Positions 52,155-61,917 are shown, counted from the first letter of the stretch. The stretch: 64,000 nucleotides of DNA from Glycomyces tenuis DSM 44171 (GCF_000427885.1 NZ_ATYW01000002.1:191522-255521), one strand, 5' to 3'. The notes: a model not told the origin generated them from the sequence alone. A program made the numbers and translations.

Positions 52155-54518
52155 TTACACGGCGTGGCGTTTGGGGCGGACCACCAGCCACAGGATCAGG
52201 GCCGCTATGCCGGAGGCGATCGCGATGAGCGCCGCGGTCGTGTTCCACGCGCCCGGCAGCTTCAGCTCGTAGAAGTCGGCCAGGATCGGGATGGACAGGA
52301 CCGTCAGGAACGCGGCGCCGCAGGCCGCCACCAGGACGAACTTCCACAGCGTGTACGGCTTGGCGACGATCGCCAGCGCCGCCAGGGCGATCGAGAACAG
52401 CGTGATCCCGGCCGTCGTCTGCGTGTCGATGCGCGGCCCGCCGTGGTTCAGCGACGCGAGGTAGACGATGAACGTCGGGATCGCGCACGCCAGCCCCGCC
52501 GGGATCGCGAAATGCATCACCCGCGTGATGAAGCCCGGCTTGGCCCGGTCGAAGGTCGGCGCCAGCGCCAGGAAGAACGCCGGGATGCCGATCGTGAACA
52601 TGTTCAGCAGGCTCTGATGCAGCGGGTTGAACGGGTACGGCAGCTGGTCGCCGCCGGCGATCCACGCGATGATCGCGCCGACGCCCACGAACATGGCCAG
52701 CGCGATCGCGTACACCGTCTTGGTCAGGAACAGGTTCGAGACGCGCTCGATGTTCCCCAGCACCCGGCGGCCCTCCGCCACCACGTGCGGCAGCGTCGCG
52801 AACTCGTCGTCGAGCAGCACCACCTGGGCCACCGAGCGCGCCGCCGGCGAGCCCGAGCCCATCGCGATGCCGAGGTCGGAGTCCTTGAGCGCGAGGACGT
52901 CGTTGACGCCGTCGCCGGTCATCGCGACCGTGTGCCCCTTCGCCTGGAGGGCCTTGACGAAGTCCCGCTTCTGGTGCGGCTGGACGCGCCCGAATATCGT
53001 GTTGTTCTCCAGGATCTCGGCGAGCTCGTCGGGGTCCTCGGGCAGGCGGCGCGCGTCGACCGTGTCGCCCGCGCCGTCGACGTCGAGCTGCGCGGCCACC
53101 GCGCCGACCGCGGCGGGGGAGTCGCCGGAGATGATCTTGATCGCGACGCCCTGCTCCTTGAAGTACTCCAGCGTCGCCGCCGCCGTGGACCGCAGCCGCT
53201 GCCGCAGCACCACGAGCGCCTTCGGGGTGATGCCGCTCGCGCCGCCGGTCGTCGACGCCTCCTCGGCCGTCACCAGTGCCAGGACCCGCAGGCCCTGGGC
53301 GGCGAGCATGTCGGCCTCGAGTGCCATCGGGTCGTCGGAGGACAGCAGGACGTCGGGCGCGCCGAGCAGCCAGGTGCCGTGGTCGGTGAACCGCACCCCG
53401 CTCCACTTCCGCGCCGAGGAGAACGGCATCGACTCGATGACCCGCCACCCGGGGTCGACCGTGCCGTTCTCGCGGAGGTGGTCCGACACGGCCTGCATGG
53501 TCGGGTTCGGGCTGTCGTCGGCGGCGGCGAGCGCCGCGAGCGCCTCCGAGGCCTCGTCGCCCGCCGCCCGGATCTCCTCGACGTCCATGCCGCCCTCGGT
53601 GAGCGTCCCGGTCTTGTCCAGGCACAGCACGTCGACGCGGGCCAGGCCCTCGATGGCGGGCAGCTCCTGCACGAGGCACTGCCGCCGCCCGAGGCGGATG
53701 ATGCCGACGGCGAACGCGACGGAGGTGAGCAGGATCAGGCCCTCGGGGATCATCGGCACGATCCCGGCCACGGTGGAGACGATCGAGTCCTGCCAGTTCT
53801 CGTTGTCGGCCAGCTGGCTGATGATGAGCAGGGTCGCGACGGGGATGATCAGCCACGAGATGAGCTTGATGAAGCGGTTGATGGCGGTCTGGAGCTGCGA
53901 GTTCGCCCGCTTGAAGCGGCTCGCCTCCTCGACCAGCCTCGCCGCGTAGGAGTCCGCGCCGATCTTCTCGGCCCGGAACACGCCGGTGCCGGCGACGACG
54001 AACGACCCCGACTGCACCTGGTCGCCCGGCGCCTTCGCGACCGGGTCGGCCTCGCCGGTCAGCAGCGACTCGTCGATCTCGAGGTTCCTGGACTCCACCA
54101 CGGGCCCGTCGACGACGATGCGGTCGCCGGGGACGATAGCGACCAGGTCGTCGCGCACGATCTCGGCCGGGTCGATCTCCACGGTCGATCCGTCGCGGAC
54201 GACCCTCGCGTTCGCCTGGTTGACCAGCGACAGCTTGTCGAGGGTCCGCTTGGCGCGCAGCTCCTGGATGGTGCCGATCGCGATGTTGGCGAGGATGACG
54301 CCGGCGAACAGCGTCTGCTTCCAGTCGCTGAAGGTCAGGGCGATGAGCGCGAGCACGCCGATGAGCGCGTTGACCGGCGTGAAGAAGTTCGCGCGCAGGA
54401 TCGCCGACAGCGGTCTGCTCGTGTGCCGCTTGGCTTGGTTCACGGCTCCGGCCTCGACGCGCTCGGCTACCTCCGCCGCGGTGAGGCCGCGATTGCCGGC
54501 GAGCATGGGTGTTGTCAC
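52155..54518 (-). CDS. P-type cation ATPase (CtpE-like)
   Basis: The protein has 787 residues from GTG 54518. P-type ATPase motifs: TGEADPV (A domain), PEGL in TM4 (258-261), the phosphorylated Asp301 in CLDKTGTLTEG, and MTGDGVNDVLALKDSDLGIA. The PMIPEGLILLTSVAFAVGII helix and the absence of CPC or metal-binding N-domains resemble CtpE, a calcium/cation pump of mycobacteria. The cation is not provable. ATG 54506 is an alternative start. Confidence 0.85.
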   Translation of the reverse strand: MTTPMLAGNRGLTAAEVAERVEAGAVNQAKRHTSRPLSAILRANFFTPVNALIGVLALIALTFSDWKQTLFAGVILANIAIGTIQELRAKRTLDKLSLVNQANARVVRDGSTVEIDPAEIVRDDLVAIVPGDRIVVDGPVVESRNLEIDESLLTGEADPVAKAPGDQVQSGSFVVAGTGVFRAEKIGADSYAARLVEEASRFKRANSQLQTAINRFIKLISWLIIPVATLLIISQLADNENWQDSIVSTVAGIVPMIPEGLILLTSVAFAVGIIRLGRRQCLVQELPAIEGLARVDVLCLDKTGTLTEGGMDVEEIRAAGDEASEALAALAAADDSPNPTMQAVSDHLRENGTVDPGWRVIESMPFSSARKWSGVRFTDHGTWLLGAPDVLLSSDDPMALEADMLAAQGLRVLALVTAEEASTTGGASGITPKALVVLRQRLRSTAAATLEYFKEQGVAIKIISGDSPAAVGAVAAQLDVDGAGDTVDARRLPEDPDELAEILENNTIFGRVQPHQKRDFVKALQAKGHTVAMTGDGVNDVLALKDSDLGIAMGSGSPAARSVAQVVLLDDEFATLPHVVAEGRRVLGNIERVSNLFLTKTVYAIALAMFVGVGAIIAWIAGGDQLPYPFNPLHQSLLNMFTIGIPAFFLALAPTFDRAKPGFITRVMHFAIPAGLACAIPTFIVYLASLNHGGPRIDTQTTAGITLFSIALAALAIVAKPYTLWKFVLVAACGAAFLTVLSIPILADFYELKLPGAWNTTAALIAIASGIAALILWLVVRPKRHAV

Positions 54519-54687
54519 GCCGCCAGCTTATGCGATGGCGGCCCACCGGAGGTTCCGCCGTAAGACCGGTCCTGCGGTGTCGCTCCTCCTCCGGCCGAAG
54601 GAGTCCGGATCGGCCGAATTGCGGGAGACGGGACCGCGCCCGGGCCCGGACGGGTTCACGGCCTGCGAGCCCCGCCGGGGCGGCCCG

Positions 54688-54693
54688 TAGAAT
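54688..54693 (+). promoter_or_regulatory. -10 box of proS
   Basis: TAGAAT ends 8 nt before ATG 54702, close to leaderless geometry. Confidence 0.45.
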
Positions 54694-54701
54694 TCTTGGA
54701 C

Positions 54702-56108
54702 ATGGCCAAAGTACTCACACCGCAGAGCGAGGACTTCCCTCGCTGGTACCAGGACGTCATCGCCAAGGCCCAGCTGGCCGAGAACGGCCCGGCGAAGGGC
54801 CAGCAGGTGATCCGACCGTCCGGTTTCGCGCTGTGGGAACGCATGGTCGACGAGATGGACGAGCGCATCAAGGAGACCGGCACCGAGAACGCCTCGTTCC
54901 CACTGCTCATCCCCGAGTCCTACTTCAAGCGGGAGGCCAGCCACGTCGAGGGCTTCGCGCCCGAGCTGTGGATGGTCACCCACGGCGGCGGCAAGGACCT
55001 TGAGGAGCCCCTCGCGGTCCGCCCCACCTCCGAGACCGTCATCGGCGAGTACATGTCGAAGTGGGTCAAGTCCTACCGCGACCTGCCCCTGCTGCTCAAC
55101 CAGTGGTGCAACGTCATGCGCTACGAGCTGCGCACCCGCCTGTTCCTGCGCTCCTCGGAGTTCCTGTGGCAGGAGGGCCACACCGTCCACGCCACCTACG
55201 AGGACGCCCACGCGTTCACGCTGCGCATCCTCCACGAGGTCTACGCCGACTTCATGGAGAGCGTGCTGGCCCTGCCGGTCCTGCGCGGCATCAAGACCGA
55301 GGCCGAGCGCTTCGCCGGGGCCCTCAACACCTTCGCGGTCGAGGCCCTCATGCGCGACGGCAAGGCCCTCCAGATGGGCACCTCGCACGAGCTCGGCCAG
55401 AACTTCGCCAAGGCCTTCGACATCCAGTTCCTCGGCGCCGACGGCGAGCAGCACCACGGGTGGACCACCTCCTGGGGCACCTCGACCCGCATGGTCGGCG
55501 GCCTCATCATGGGCCACGGCGACGACGCCGGGCTCCGCGTCCCGCCGCGTCTGGCCCCCGTCCAGGCGCACGTGATGGTCGTCAAGGACGCCGACGAGGT
55601 CCACGCCGCGGCCCGGAAGGTCTACGAGGAGCTCAAGGGCGACGGCGTGCGCGTCAAGCTCGATTCGCGAGGCGACGTCGCCTTCGGGCGCCGCGCGGTC
55701 GACGCCGAGCTCAAGGGCTACCCGGTCCGCATCGAGATCGGCCCCCGCGACCTCAAGAACGGCGAGGCCACGCTGGTCAGCCGCGTCGAGGGCTCCAAGG
55801 AGACCATCCCGCTGGGGATGCTCGCCGAGGCCGTCGCCACCGCGCTCGAGGCCGCGCAGCAGGAGCTGTGGGACGAGGCGCTGTCGTACCGCGAGGAGCA
55901 CACCGCCGACGCCGCGAGCGTCGACGAGGCGATCGAGGCCGCCCAGACCGGCTACGCGCGCCTGGCGTGGGACCTGTGCGGCACCGAGGGCGAGGCGAAG
56001 GCCGCCGAGGCGGGGGTGACGGTCCGCGTCCTCCAGCGCGCCGACGGCTCCGTTCCGGACTCGCTGGATGAGGACGGTCTCATCGCCTACCTCGCCCGGT
56101 CGTACTGA
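54702..56108 (+). CDS. proS: Prolyl-tRNA synthetase, archaeal/eukaryotic type
   Basis: The protein has 468 residues and charges tRNA-Pro. It is the short, archaeal/eukaryotic-type ProRS: no editing insertion, class II motif 2 in RLFLRSSEFLWQEGHTVHAT, GTSHELGQNFAKAFDIQF, HHGWTTSWGTSTRMVGGLIM, and the terminal Tyr in LARSY. Bacterial-type ProRS is over 550 residues. ATG 54702 is chosen because the preceding TTG would add two residues only. It is divergent from the CtpE gene. Confidence 0.93.
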   Translation: MAKVLTPQSEDFPRWYQDVIAKAQLAENGPAKGQQVIRPSGFALWERMVDEMDERIKETGTENASFPLLIPESYFKREASHVEGFAPELWMVTHGGGKDLEEPLAVRPTSETVIGEYMSKWVKSYRDLPLLLNQWCNVMRYELRTRLFLRSSEFLWQEGHTVHATYEDAHAFTLRILHEVYADFMESVLALPVLRGIKTEAERFAGALNTFAVEALMRDGKALQMGTSHELGQNFAKAFDIQFLGADGEQHHGWTTSWGTSTRMVGGLIMGHGDDAGLRVPPRLAPVQAHVMVVKDADEVHAAARKVYEELKGDGVRVKLDSRGDVAFGRRAVDAELKGYPVRIEIGPRDLKNGEATLVSRVEGSKETIPLGMLAEAVATALEAAQQELWDEALSYREEHTADAASVDEAIEAAQTGYARLAWDLCGTEGEAKAAEAGVTVRVLQRADGSVPDSLDEDGLIAYLARSY

Positions 56109-56268
56109 GTGCCCGGTGCGATACACTTCGACGCTGTAATGAGCTTTGGGACGGGTGCCCTCTCAACAACCGTGACGCAAAGCCAGGTTTTGGCGCCGCA
56201 GCAATCCAGCATCTCCACTTGGAACGCGGCTGCGCCGACGTGATCCTTACAACAGGAGTTACAAGAAC

Positions 56269-56799
56269 GTGGCAGTGAAGATTCGACTCACGCGGATGGG
56301 GAAGATTCGCACCCCCCAGTACCGCATCGTCGTGGCCGACTCGCGCGTCAAGCGCGACGGCAAGGTCATCGAGAACGTCGGGATCTACCACCCGAAGGAG
56401 AACCCGTCCCGGATCGAGGTCAAGTCCGACCGCATCCAGCACTGGCTCTCCGTGGGCGCCCAGCCCTCCGAACCGGTCAAGCGCCTGCTGTGCAAGACCG
56501 GCGACTGGCAGCAGTTCAAGGGCCTGCCGGCCCCGGCGCCGCTGAAGACCGCCGAGGACAAGGCCGACAAGGCCGAGCTGTACTCCGGCGCGCTCAAGGA
56601 GGCGGGCATCGACCCGACCAAGGCCGCCGAGGAGGCCGAGGCGAAGAAGACCGCGAAGAAGTCCGCCTCGAAGGCCAAGAAGTCCTCCGAGAAGAAGGAC
56701 GAGTCGGCTAAGACTGAAGAGGTCAAGGCCGACGAGACCGCCGAGGCTCCCGCCGAGGCGGCCACCGAGGCCCAGGCCTCTGAGGACAAAGGGGAGTAA
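56269..56799 (+). CDS. rpsP: 30S ribosomal protein S16 with charged tail
   Basis: S16 (176 residues, GTG start with AGGAG upstream) stabilises the 30S platform. The core of about 85 residues ([20 protein letters not shown], then [19 protein letters not shown]) is canonical. The remaining 90 residues are a Lys/Ala/Glu-rich tail ([20 protein letters not shown]), unusually long. It opens the rpsP-khpA-rimM-trmD group with a 160-nt leader. Confidence 0.95.
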   Translation: MAVKIRLTRMGKIRTPQYRIVVADSRVKRDGKVIENVGIYHPKENPSRIEVKSDRIQHWLSVGAQPSEPVKRLLCKTGDWQQFKGLPAPAPLKTAEDKADKAELYSGALKEAGIDPTKAAEEAEAKKTAKKSASKAKKSSEKKDESAKTEEVKADETAEAPAEAATEAQASEDKGE

Positions 56800-56801
56800 C
56801 C

Positions 56802-57032
56802 GTGTTGCGGCCAGCGCTTGAACACCTTGTGAAGGGCATCGTCGACCACCCCGACGACGTCCGGGTCCGTCTGGTCGACTCCCGTCGCGGTAAACGGCTC
56901 GAGGTCAGGGTCAATCCCGACGACCTCGGGACGGTGATCGGCCGGGGTGGTCGGACCGTCAACGCTCTGCGGCAGATCATCGGCTCGATCGGTGGCCGCG
57001 GCATCCGCGTTGAGGTCGTCGATTCGTACTGA
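56802..57032 (+). CDS. khpA: KH-domain RNA-binding protein KhpA
   Basis: The protein has 76 residues, GTG start. A single KH domain contains VIGRGGRTVNALRQII with the GRGG (GxxG) loop. KhpA works with KhpB as an RNA-binding regulator in other Gram-positives. It lies 2 nt after rpsP and before rimM, a conserved order. Confidence 0.9.
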   Translation: MLRPALEHLVKGIVDHPDDVRVRLVDSRRGKRLEVRVNPDDLGTVIGRGGRTVNALRQIIGSIGGRGIRVEVVDSY

Positions 57033-57042
57033 GTGAGACCGC

Positions 57043-57070
57043 ACGGCCCCGAGGCTCGCCTCGGGGCCGT
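57043..57070 (+). terminator. Hairpin between khpA and rimM
   Basis: A 12-bp perfect stem (57043-57054 with 57059-57070) with CTCG loop, without T-run. It may attenuate rather than end transcription, as rimM follows after 50 nt. Confidence 0.6.
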
Positions 57071-57118
57071 TCTCGTGCGCGGCCCCCGGTCCGCGCCCAT
57101 CGCTGAGAGGAAGTTCCA

Positions 57119-57622
57119 TTGGCACAGGTCGTCGTCGGCCGCATCGTGCGCCCGCACGGGGTGCGCGGCGAGGTGATCGTCGAGGTCCGCACCGACGACC
57201 CCGACGCGCGGTTCCGGCCCGGGACCGAATACGACACCCCGAAGGGGACGCTGCGGGCCGAGACCGTGCGCTGGCACCAGGGCCGCCCCATGCTCACCTT
57301 CGCGGGCGTGACCGGCCGCGAGGCGGCCGAGGCGCTGCGCGGCACCGAGCTGACGGTCGAGCTGCCGTCCGAGGACCTGCCGAGCGACGGCGAGGAGTAC
57401 CACGACACCGAGCTGATCGGCCTGCGCGTGGTCGAAGGCGACGGCACCGAGATCGGCACGATCGCCCGCGTCGACCACGGCCCCGCCTACGAGACCCTCG
57501 TCGTCAAGCGCCGCGGCACGCACCCGGCGCTCATCCCCTTCGTCGACGAGATGATCGACGACATCGACACCGAGGCGGGCACTGTCGTCGTCGAGCTCCC
57601 GCCGGGCCTGCTGGAGCTGTGA
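57119..57622 (+). CDS. rimM: 16S rRNA processing protein RimM
   Basis: RimM (167 residues, TTG start) binds S19 and helps assembly of the 30S head. It begins [20 protein letters not shown] and has the C-terminal PRC barrel [20 protein letters not shown]. The stop overlaps the trmD start by one base. Confidence 0.95.
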   Translation: MAQVVVGRIVRPHGVRGEVIVEVRTDDPDARFRPGTEYDTPKGTLRAETVRWHQGRPMLTFAGVTGREAAEALRGTELTVELPSEDLPSDGEEYHDTELIGLRVVEGDGTEIGTIARVDHGPAYETLVVKRRGTHPALIPFVDEMIDDIDTEAGTVVVELPPGLLEL

Positions 57623-58392
57623 TGCGCGTCGACATCGTCACCGTCTTCCCCGAGTACCTCCGGCCCCTCGAGCTGTCCCTGATCGGCCGCGCCCGCCAGC
57701 GTGGCCTGCTCGAGCTCGATGTGCACGACCTGCGCCGCTGGACTCACGACGTCCACCACTCCGTCGACGACAGCCCGGCCGGAGGCGGCGCGGGCATGGT
57801 CATGAAGCCGCAGCCGTGGGGCGAGTGCCTCGACGAATTGATCCCCGGGGAGGACCGGCCGCGCCTGCTGGTGACCAGCCCGGCCGGGACCCCGTTCACG
57901 CAGGCGATGGCGCACGAGCTCGCGGCCGAGCCGTGGCTGATGTTCGCGTGCGGCCGCTACGAGGGCATCGACCAGCGCGTGGTCGACTACGCCGCCGAGC
58001 GCATGGAGGTCACCGAGGTCTCCATCGGCGACTACGTCCTGTTCGGCGGCGAGGTCGCCGTCCTGGCGATCGTCGAGGCCGTGGCGCGGCTGCTCCCCGG
58101 CGTGCTCGGCAACGCCGCGTCCCTCGCCGACGAGTCCCACAACGACGGCCTCCTGGAGGCCCCCGCCTACACCAAGCCCGCGTCGTGGCGCGGGCACGAG
58201 GTCCCGCCGGTCCTCCTCTCGGGTGACCACGGGAAGGTCGAGCGCTGGCGGCGCGACCAGGCGATCCTGCGTACCGCCCGGGCCCGCCCCGATTTGCTGG
58301 AGCGCCTGGATCGCGGTAGCCTCGACGAACGTGACCGGCGCCTACTTCGAGGGGCCGGCGTCGCGCTGCCCGACGTAGATGTGGCAGAGTAA
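57622..58392 (+). CDS. trmD: tRNA (guanine37-N1) methyltransferase
   Basis: TrmD (256 residues) methylates G37 of tRNAs reading CNN codons, preventing frameshifts. Its trefoil knot shows [13 protein letters not shown] [20 protein letters not shown], the AdoMet loop [16 protein letters not shown], and [22 protein letters not shown] 57622 is chosen over the adjacent GTG 57619. rplS lies downstream after an 81-nt gap. Confidence 0.96.
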   Translation: MRVDIVTVFPEYLRPLELSLIGRARQRGLLELDVHDLRRWTHDVHHSVDDSPAGGGAGMVMKPQPWGECLDELIPGEDRPRLLVTSPAGTPFTQAMAHELAAEPWLMFACGRYEGIDQRVVDYAAERMEVTEVSIGDYVLFGGEVAVLAIVEAVARLLPGVLGNAASLADESHNDGLLEAPAYTKPASWRGHEVPPVLLSGDHGKVERWRRDQAILRTARARPDLLERLDRGSLDERDRRLLRGAGVALPDVDVAE

Positions 58393-58473
58393 TGGTTTGC
58401 CGTGATGTGCTGTTCGTTCGCAGTACCTCTCCCGGTGAAAGCTGCCGAGCACTGTTGATTCAACGAGGTAATC

Positions 58474-58824
58474 ATGAACGTTCTGGATGAGCTGAACGCT
58501 GCTTCCATGCGGGCCGACGTGCCCGACTTCCGTCCCGGCGACACCGTCCGCGTCCACGTGCGCGTGCAGGAGGGTGCCCGGTCGCGTGTCCAGGTGTTCC
58601 AGGGCGTCGTCATCCGCCGCCACGGCGCGGGCCTCGGCGAGACCTTCACCGTCCGCAAGCTGAGCTTCGGCGTCGGCGTCGAGCGCACCTTCCCGGTCCA
58701 CGGCCCGATGGTCGACAGGATCGAGGTCGCCAGCCGCGGCAAGGTCCGCCGCGCGAAGCTGTACTACCTGCGCGAACGCAAGGGCAAGCGCGCCACCAAG
58801 ATCAAGGAGAAGCGCGAGATCTGA
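58474..58824 (+). CDS. rplS: 50S ribosomal protein L19
   Basis: L19 (116 residues) forms inter-subunit bridge B8. The sequence [20 protein letters not shown], then [20 protein letters not shown] and [10 protein letters not shown], is canonical. It follows trmD as in many bacteria. An 81-nt spacer may hold a promoter, but I could not place one confidently. Confidence 0.97.
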   Translation: MNVLDELNAASMRADVPDFRPGDTVRVHVRVQEGARSRVQVFQGVVIRRHGAGLGETFTVRKLSFGVGVERTFPVHGPMVDRIEVASRGKVRRAKLYYLRERKGKRATKIKEKREI

Positions 58825-58843
58825 TCCGCGCCAAGAGCTTTCG

Positions 58844-58868
58844 GCCCCGGACCGAACCGGTCCGGGGC
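58844..58868 (+). terminator. Terminator after rplS
   Basis: An 11-bp stem (58844-58854 with 58858-58868) with a 3-nt loop, then TTCCTCTTTCC. Confidence 0.85.
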
Positions 58869-58904
58869 TTCCTCTTTCCTCCCGATTTCGGTTAGGCTCG
58901 CTGC

Positions 58905-60380
58905 ATGAGTCCTGGTTCCCCCGATGACCGCGGGGCCAAGGGGCCTCGCCGCATCGATTGGAGCCGACTCCCCGGTCCAGGCAACGGTTCGGACGAGCCC
59001 CTGCCCCCGCAGGGCCGCCCTCGGCGACGCGGCCCCGCCCCGCCCGAAGGCACGCCTCACCGCCCTTCGACGCCCGCCGGCGGCATCCCCAAGCGCGGTG
59101 GCACACCGGCGGGAGGCATCCCCAAGCGCGGCGCCACCCCCAGCGGCGGCATTCCCAGGCGCGGCGTCCCCACCGCCGGAGGCGCCCCCAAACGCGGCGC
59201 GACGCCCTCGGGCGGCGTCCAGCGGAACCGGCCCGCGCCGCCGCCCAAGGGCGCCCAGCGGCGCGGCGCGCCCCCTCCCGAACGCATGCCACGCGTCGGC
59301 GACGGCCGCACCGGCTCTCACCCGCAGGTCACCGGCTCCTACAACCGGGTGACCGGCACCCACGAGCAGGTGGACCCGAGCGAGGCCCGCCAGTCCAAGA
59401 AGCGCCGCACCGGCAAGGACGGCGAGCCCGAGAGCCGCCTCTCGCAACCGCACAAGCGCCACTACCTCTCGCTGTGGGTCGAGCTGCCGCTGCTGCTGGT
59501 GGTGGCGTTCTCCGCGGCGGTCCTGCTGCGCACCTTCGCGGTGCAGCCGTTCTACATCCCCTCCGGCTCGATGGAGCAGACCCTCCAGGAGGGCGACAAG
59601 GTCCTCGTCCTCAAGCTCACCACGACGCTGCGCAGCCCCCAGCGCGGCGAGGTCGTCGTCTTCCGCGGCACCGACGAATGGGACCCCGAGTACCGGCCCA
59701 AGAACGACGGCACGGCCCTGTCCGATTTCGGCACGGCCGTGCTCGACCTGGTCGGCCTCGCCGAGCCCGACGAGAAGGACTTCATCAAGCGGGTCATCGC
59801 CATCGGCGGCGACACCGTCTCCTGCTGCGACGCCGACGGCAACGTCCAGGTCAACGGGATCTCCCTGCACGAGGACGAGTACGTCTACGACGACGCGCCG
59901 CTCGACGTCGAGCCCGGCAACTGCCACTCCAGGCGCTTCGATCCGGTGACCATCCCCGAAGGGCACGTGTGGGTCATGGGCGACCACCGCGGCAACTCGC
60001 AGGACTCGCGCTGCCAGGGGCCGGTCCCGGTCGAGAACATCATCGGCAGGGCCATCGCCCTGGTGTGGCCGACCGACCGCGCCAGGGAGCTCGAGATCCC
60101 CGCGTCGTTCGACGTGCTCGAGGGCACCGCAGGGACCGTCGAGAGCCCCGAGAGCCCCCAGGGCGAGGAGGCGGACGCGGCCGCTCACTGGAGCGGCCCG
60201 GGCGGGTTCTCCGCCGAGCAGCCGCCCGCGGTCGCGGCGGCCCACGGCGCGCGATCGTCGAAGCGGCCGGCCCGCGGCTCGCGGGCCTCACCGAGGGCAC
60301 GGCCGATTCGCGGTCTCCGGGCTCCACCGCGAGTGGGCGTACCGGGGGTCGCAGCGCGACCGCGTAGACTCGCACCGTGA
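58905..60380 (+). CDS. lepB: Signal peptidase I with repeat-rich N-terminal extension
   Basis: The protein has 491 residues. The first 185 are a cytosolic, basic, Pro/Gly-rich segment with five 11-residue repeats (56-110). A TM helix (about 192-210) leads to the catalytic Ser222 (IPSGSMEQTL) and general base Lys295 (FIKRVIAIGGD), with WVMGDHRGNSQDSR in the S26 fold. A 60-residue Ala/Pro/Arg-rich tail follows. It cleaves signal peptides on the outer face of the membrane. The stop overlaps the next lepB start by 4 nt. Confidence 0.92.
   Translation: MSPGSPDDRGAKGPRRIDWSRLPGPGNGSDEPLPPQGRPRRRGPAPPEGTPHRPSTPAGGIPKRGGTPAGGIPKRGATPSGGIPRRGVPTAGGAPKRGATPSGGVQRNRPAPPPKGAQRRGAPPPERMPRVGDGRTGSHPQVTGSYNRVTGTHEQVDPSEARQSKKRRTGKDGEPESRLSQPHKRHYLSLWVELPLLLVVAFSAAVLLRTFAVQPFYIPSGSMEQTLQEGDKVLVLKLTTTLRSPQRGEVVVFRGTDEWDPEYRPKNDGTALSDFGTAVLDLVGLAEPDEKDFIKRVIAIGGDTVSCCDADGNVQVNGISLHEDEYVYDDAPLDVEPGNCHSRRFDPVTIPEGHVWVMGDHRGNSQDSRCQGPVPVENIIGRAIALVWPTDRARELEIPASFDVLEGTAGTVESPESPQGEEADAAAHWSGPGGFSAEQPPAVAAAHGARSSKRPARGSRASPRARPIRGLRAPPRVGVPGVAARPRRLAP
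59070..59234 (+). repeat. Five 33-bp in-frame repeats in lepB
   Basis: Five tandem units encode TPAGGIPKRGG, TPAGGIPKRGA, TPSGGIPRRGV, PTAGGAPKRGA and TPSGGVQRNRP. The last unit is degenerate. The result is a flexible, positively charged cytosolic segment. Confidence 0.85.
60365..60370 (+). promoter_or_regulatory. Possible internal leaderless -10 box for the second lepB
   Basis: TAGACT ends 6 nt before GTG 60377, within the 3' end of the first lepB. Confidence 0.35.
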
Positions 60381-61078
60381 TCGAAGAGGGGCAAGCGCCT
60401 GGCGCGGACGGCGGTGGCGCCGAAGAGTCATCCGGACAACAGCCCGACAAGAAGAAGAAGGGGTCGTTCTGGAAAGAGCTGCCGATCCTGCTCGTCGTGG
60501 CGATCGCGGTGGCATTCGTGGTGCGCACATTCGTCGTCCAGACGTATTACATCCCTTCGGGTTCGATGGAGACCACCCTTGAGCTCGACGACCGGGTGCT
60601 GGTCAACAAGCTCGTCTACGACTTCTCCGAGCCCGAGCGCGGCGAGATCATCGTGTTCACCGCCCCCGAGTCCTGGCGCTCCAGCATGGAGGAGGACGAG
60701 TTCATCAAGCGCGTCATCGCCGTCGGCGGCGATCACGTGGTGTGCTGCGACGACTCCGGACGGATCACCGTCAACGGCGAGCCGCTCGACGAGAGCGGCT
60801 ACCTCTATGTGAACCCGCTGACCGGCGAGCAGAACGTGCCGTCCCAGGATCCTTTCGACGTGGTGGTGCCCGAAGGGCGCCTGTGGGTCATGGGGGACCA
60901 CCGGCAGGCGTCGGGGGACTCGCGCGAGCGCTTCGTCCGCACCGGCGGCGACATAGAGGCCTCCACGATCAGTGTCGACGCGGTCATAGGCAAGGCCTTC
61001 GTGCTGTTCTGGCCGGTCGACCACGCCAACTGGTTCAGTGTCCCGGAGACCTTCGAGGACATACCAGATCCATCTTGA
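60377..61078 (+). CDS. lepB: Signal peptidase I, second copy
   Basis: The protein has 233 residues, GTG start. It is a compact signal peptidase I: Ser63 in YYIPSGSMETTLE, Lys111 in FIKRVIAVGGD and WVMGDHRQASGDSRERF, with one N-terminal TM helix. Unlike its neighbour it lacks the long cytosolic extension. The two lepB genes are paralogs, and two to four copies in tandem are known from streptomycetes. rnhB starts 3 nt downstream. Confidence 0.93.
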   Translation: MIEEGQAPGADGGGAEESSGQQPDKKKKGSFWKELPILLVVAIAVAFVVRTFVVQTYYIPSGSMETTLELDDRVLVNKLVYDFSEPERGEIIVFTAPESWRSSMEEDEFIKRVIAVGGDHVVCCDDSGRITVNGEPLDESGYLYVNPLTGEQNVPSQDPFDVVVPEGRLWVMGDHRQASGDSRERFVRTGGDIEASTISVDAVIGKAFVLFWPVDHANWFSVPETFEDIPDPS

Positions 61079-61080
61079 CC

Positions 61081-61725
61081 GTGTTGCGTCCGACCTCTTC
61101 CCGGATGCGCCGCGAGAGCGACCTGTACGCGCTCGAGGCGGCGCTGGAGCGGCGCGGCCTCGGTCCCGTCGCGGGGGTCGACGAGGCCGGCCGCGGGGCC
61201 TGCGCCGGCCCGCTCGTGGTGGCGGCGGTGCTCCTGCCTCCGAGCGCGCGAGTCGACGAGCTCGGCGATTCGAAGCTGCTGACCGAGGCCGCCCGCGAAC
61301 GCGTCTTCGAGCGGCTGCGGCGCGGCCGCGCCGAGACCGCCGTCGTCGCCTACGGCCCGGACGAGATCGACCGGCGCGGCGTCGGGGTGTGCAACCTCGA
61401 AGGGATGCGACTGGCCGTGGCGAGGCTCGCCTCCAGGCCCGGGTACGTCCTCACCGACGGTTTCGCCGTCGCCGGGATGCCCACCGGGAGCCTCGGCGTG
61501 GTGAAGGGCGACCGGACCGCCGCGTGCGTGGCCGCCGCCGGAGTGGTCGCGAAGGTCACGCGAGACCGCCTCATGAACGAGCTGGACGGGCGCTACCCTC
61601 ACTACGGCTTCGCCGCGCACAAGGGCTACGGGACGGCGGCGCACGAGGCGGCGCTGCGCGAATGGGGGCCGTGCGAGCAGCACCGGATGACGTACGCGAA
61701 CGTGGCGGCGCACTGTGCGAGGTGA
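61081..61725 (+). CDS. rnhB: Ribonuclease HII
   Basis: The protein has 214 residues, GTG start. RNase HII removes ribonucleotides from RNA-DNA hybrids. The active site is in GVDEAGRGACAGPLVVAAVL (Asp, Glu), LGDSKLLTEAARERVFE, YVLTDGF (Asp) and VVAKVTRDRLM (Asp). ATG 61105 is an alternative start. It lies in the lepB-rnhB-DUF2469 order common in actinobacteria. Confidence 0.95.
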   Translation: MLRPTSSRMRRESDLYALEAALERRGLGPVAGVDEAGRGACAGPLVVAAVLLPPSARVDELGDSKLLTEAARERVFERLRRGRAETAVVAYGPDEIDRRGVGVCNLEGMRLAVARLASRPGYVLTDGFAVAGMPTGSLGVVKGDRTAACVAAAGVVAKVTRDRLMNELDGRYPHYGFAAHKGYGTAAHEAALREWGPCEQHRMTYANVAAHCAR

Positions 61726-61917
61726 GGGGAAGGGCGGGCCGCGTCGGCGGCGGCCAGGTCGACATCTGCGCGGGCGCGCCGCCTGCGGAGATCCGCGTTC
61801 GCCCGTCCCGCCGCCGCGCGCGAAGACATACTTCAGGATCATCATGTCGACGCCTCCGGGGACAGGCTTTCGCCCTCGCACTATCGTGGGAATGGTCGTT
61901 GAGAAGAAGGAGCAGTG

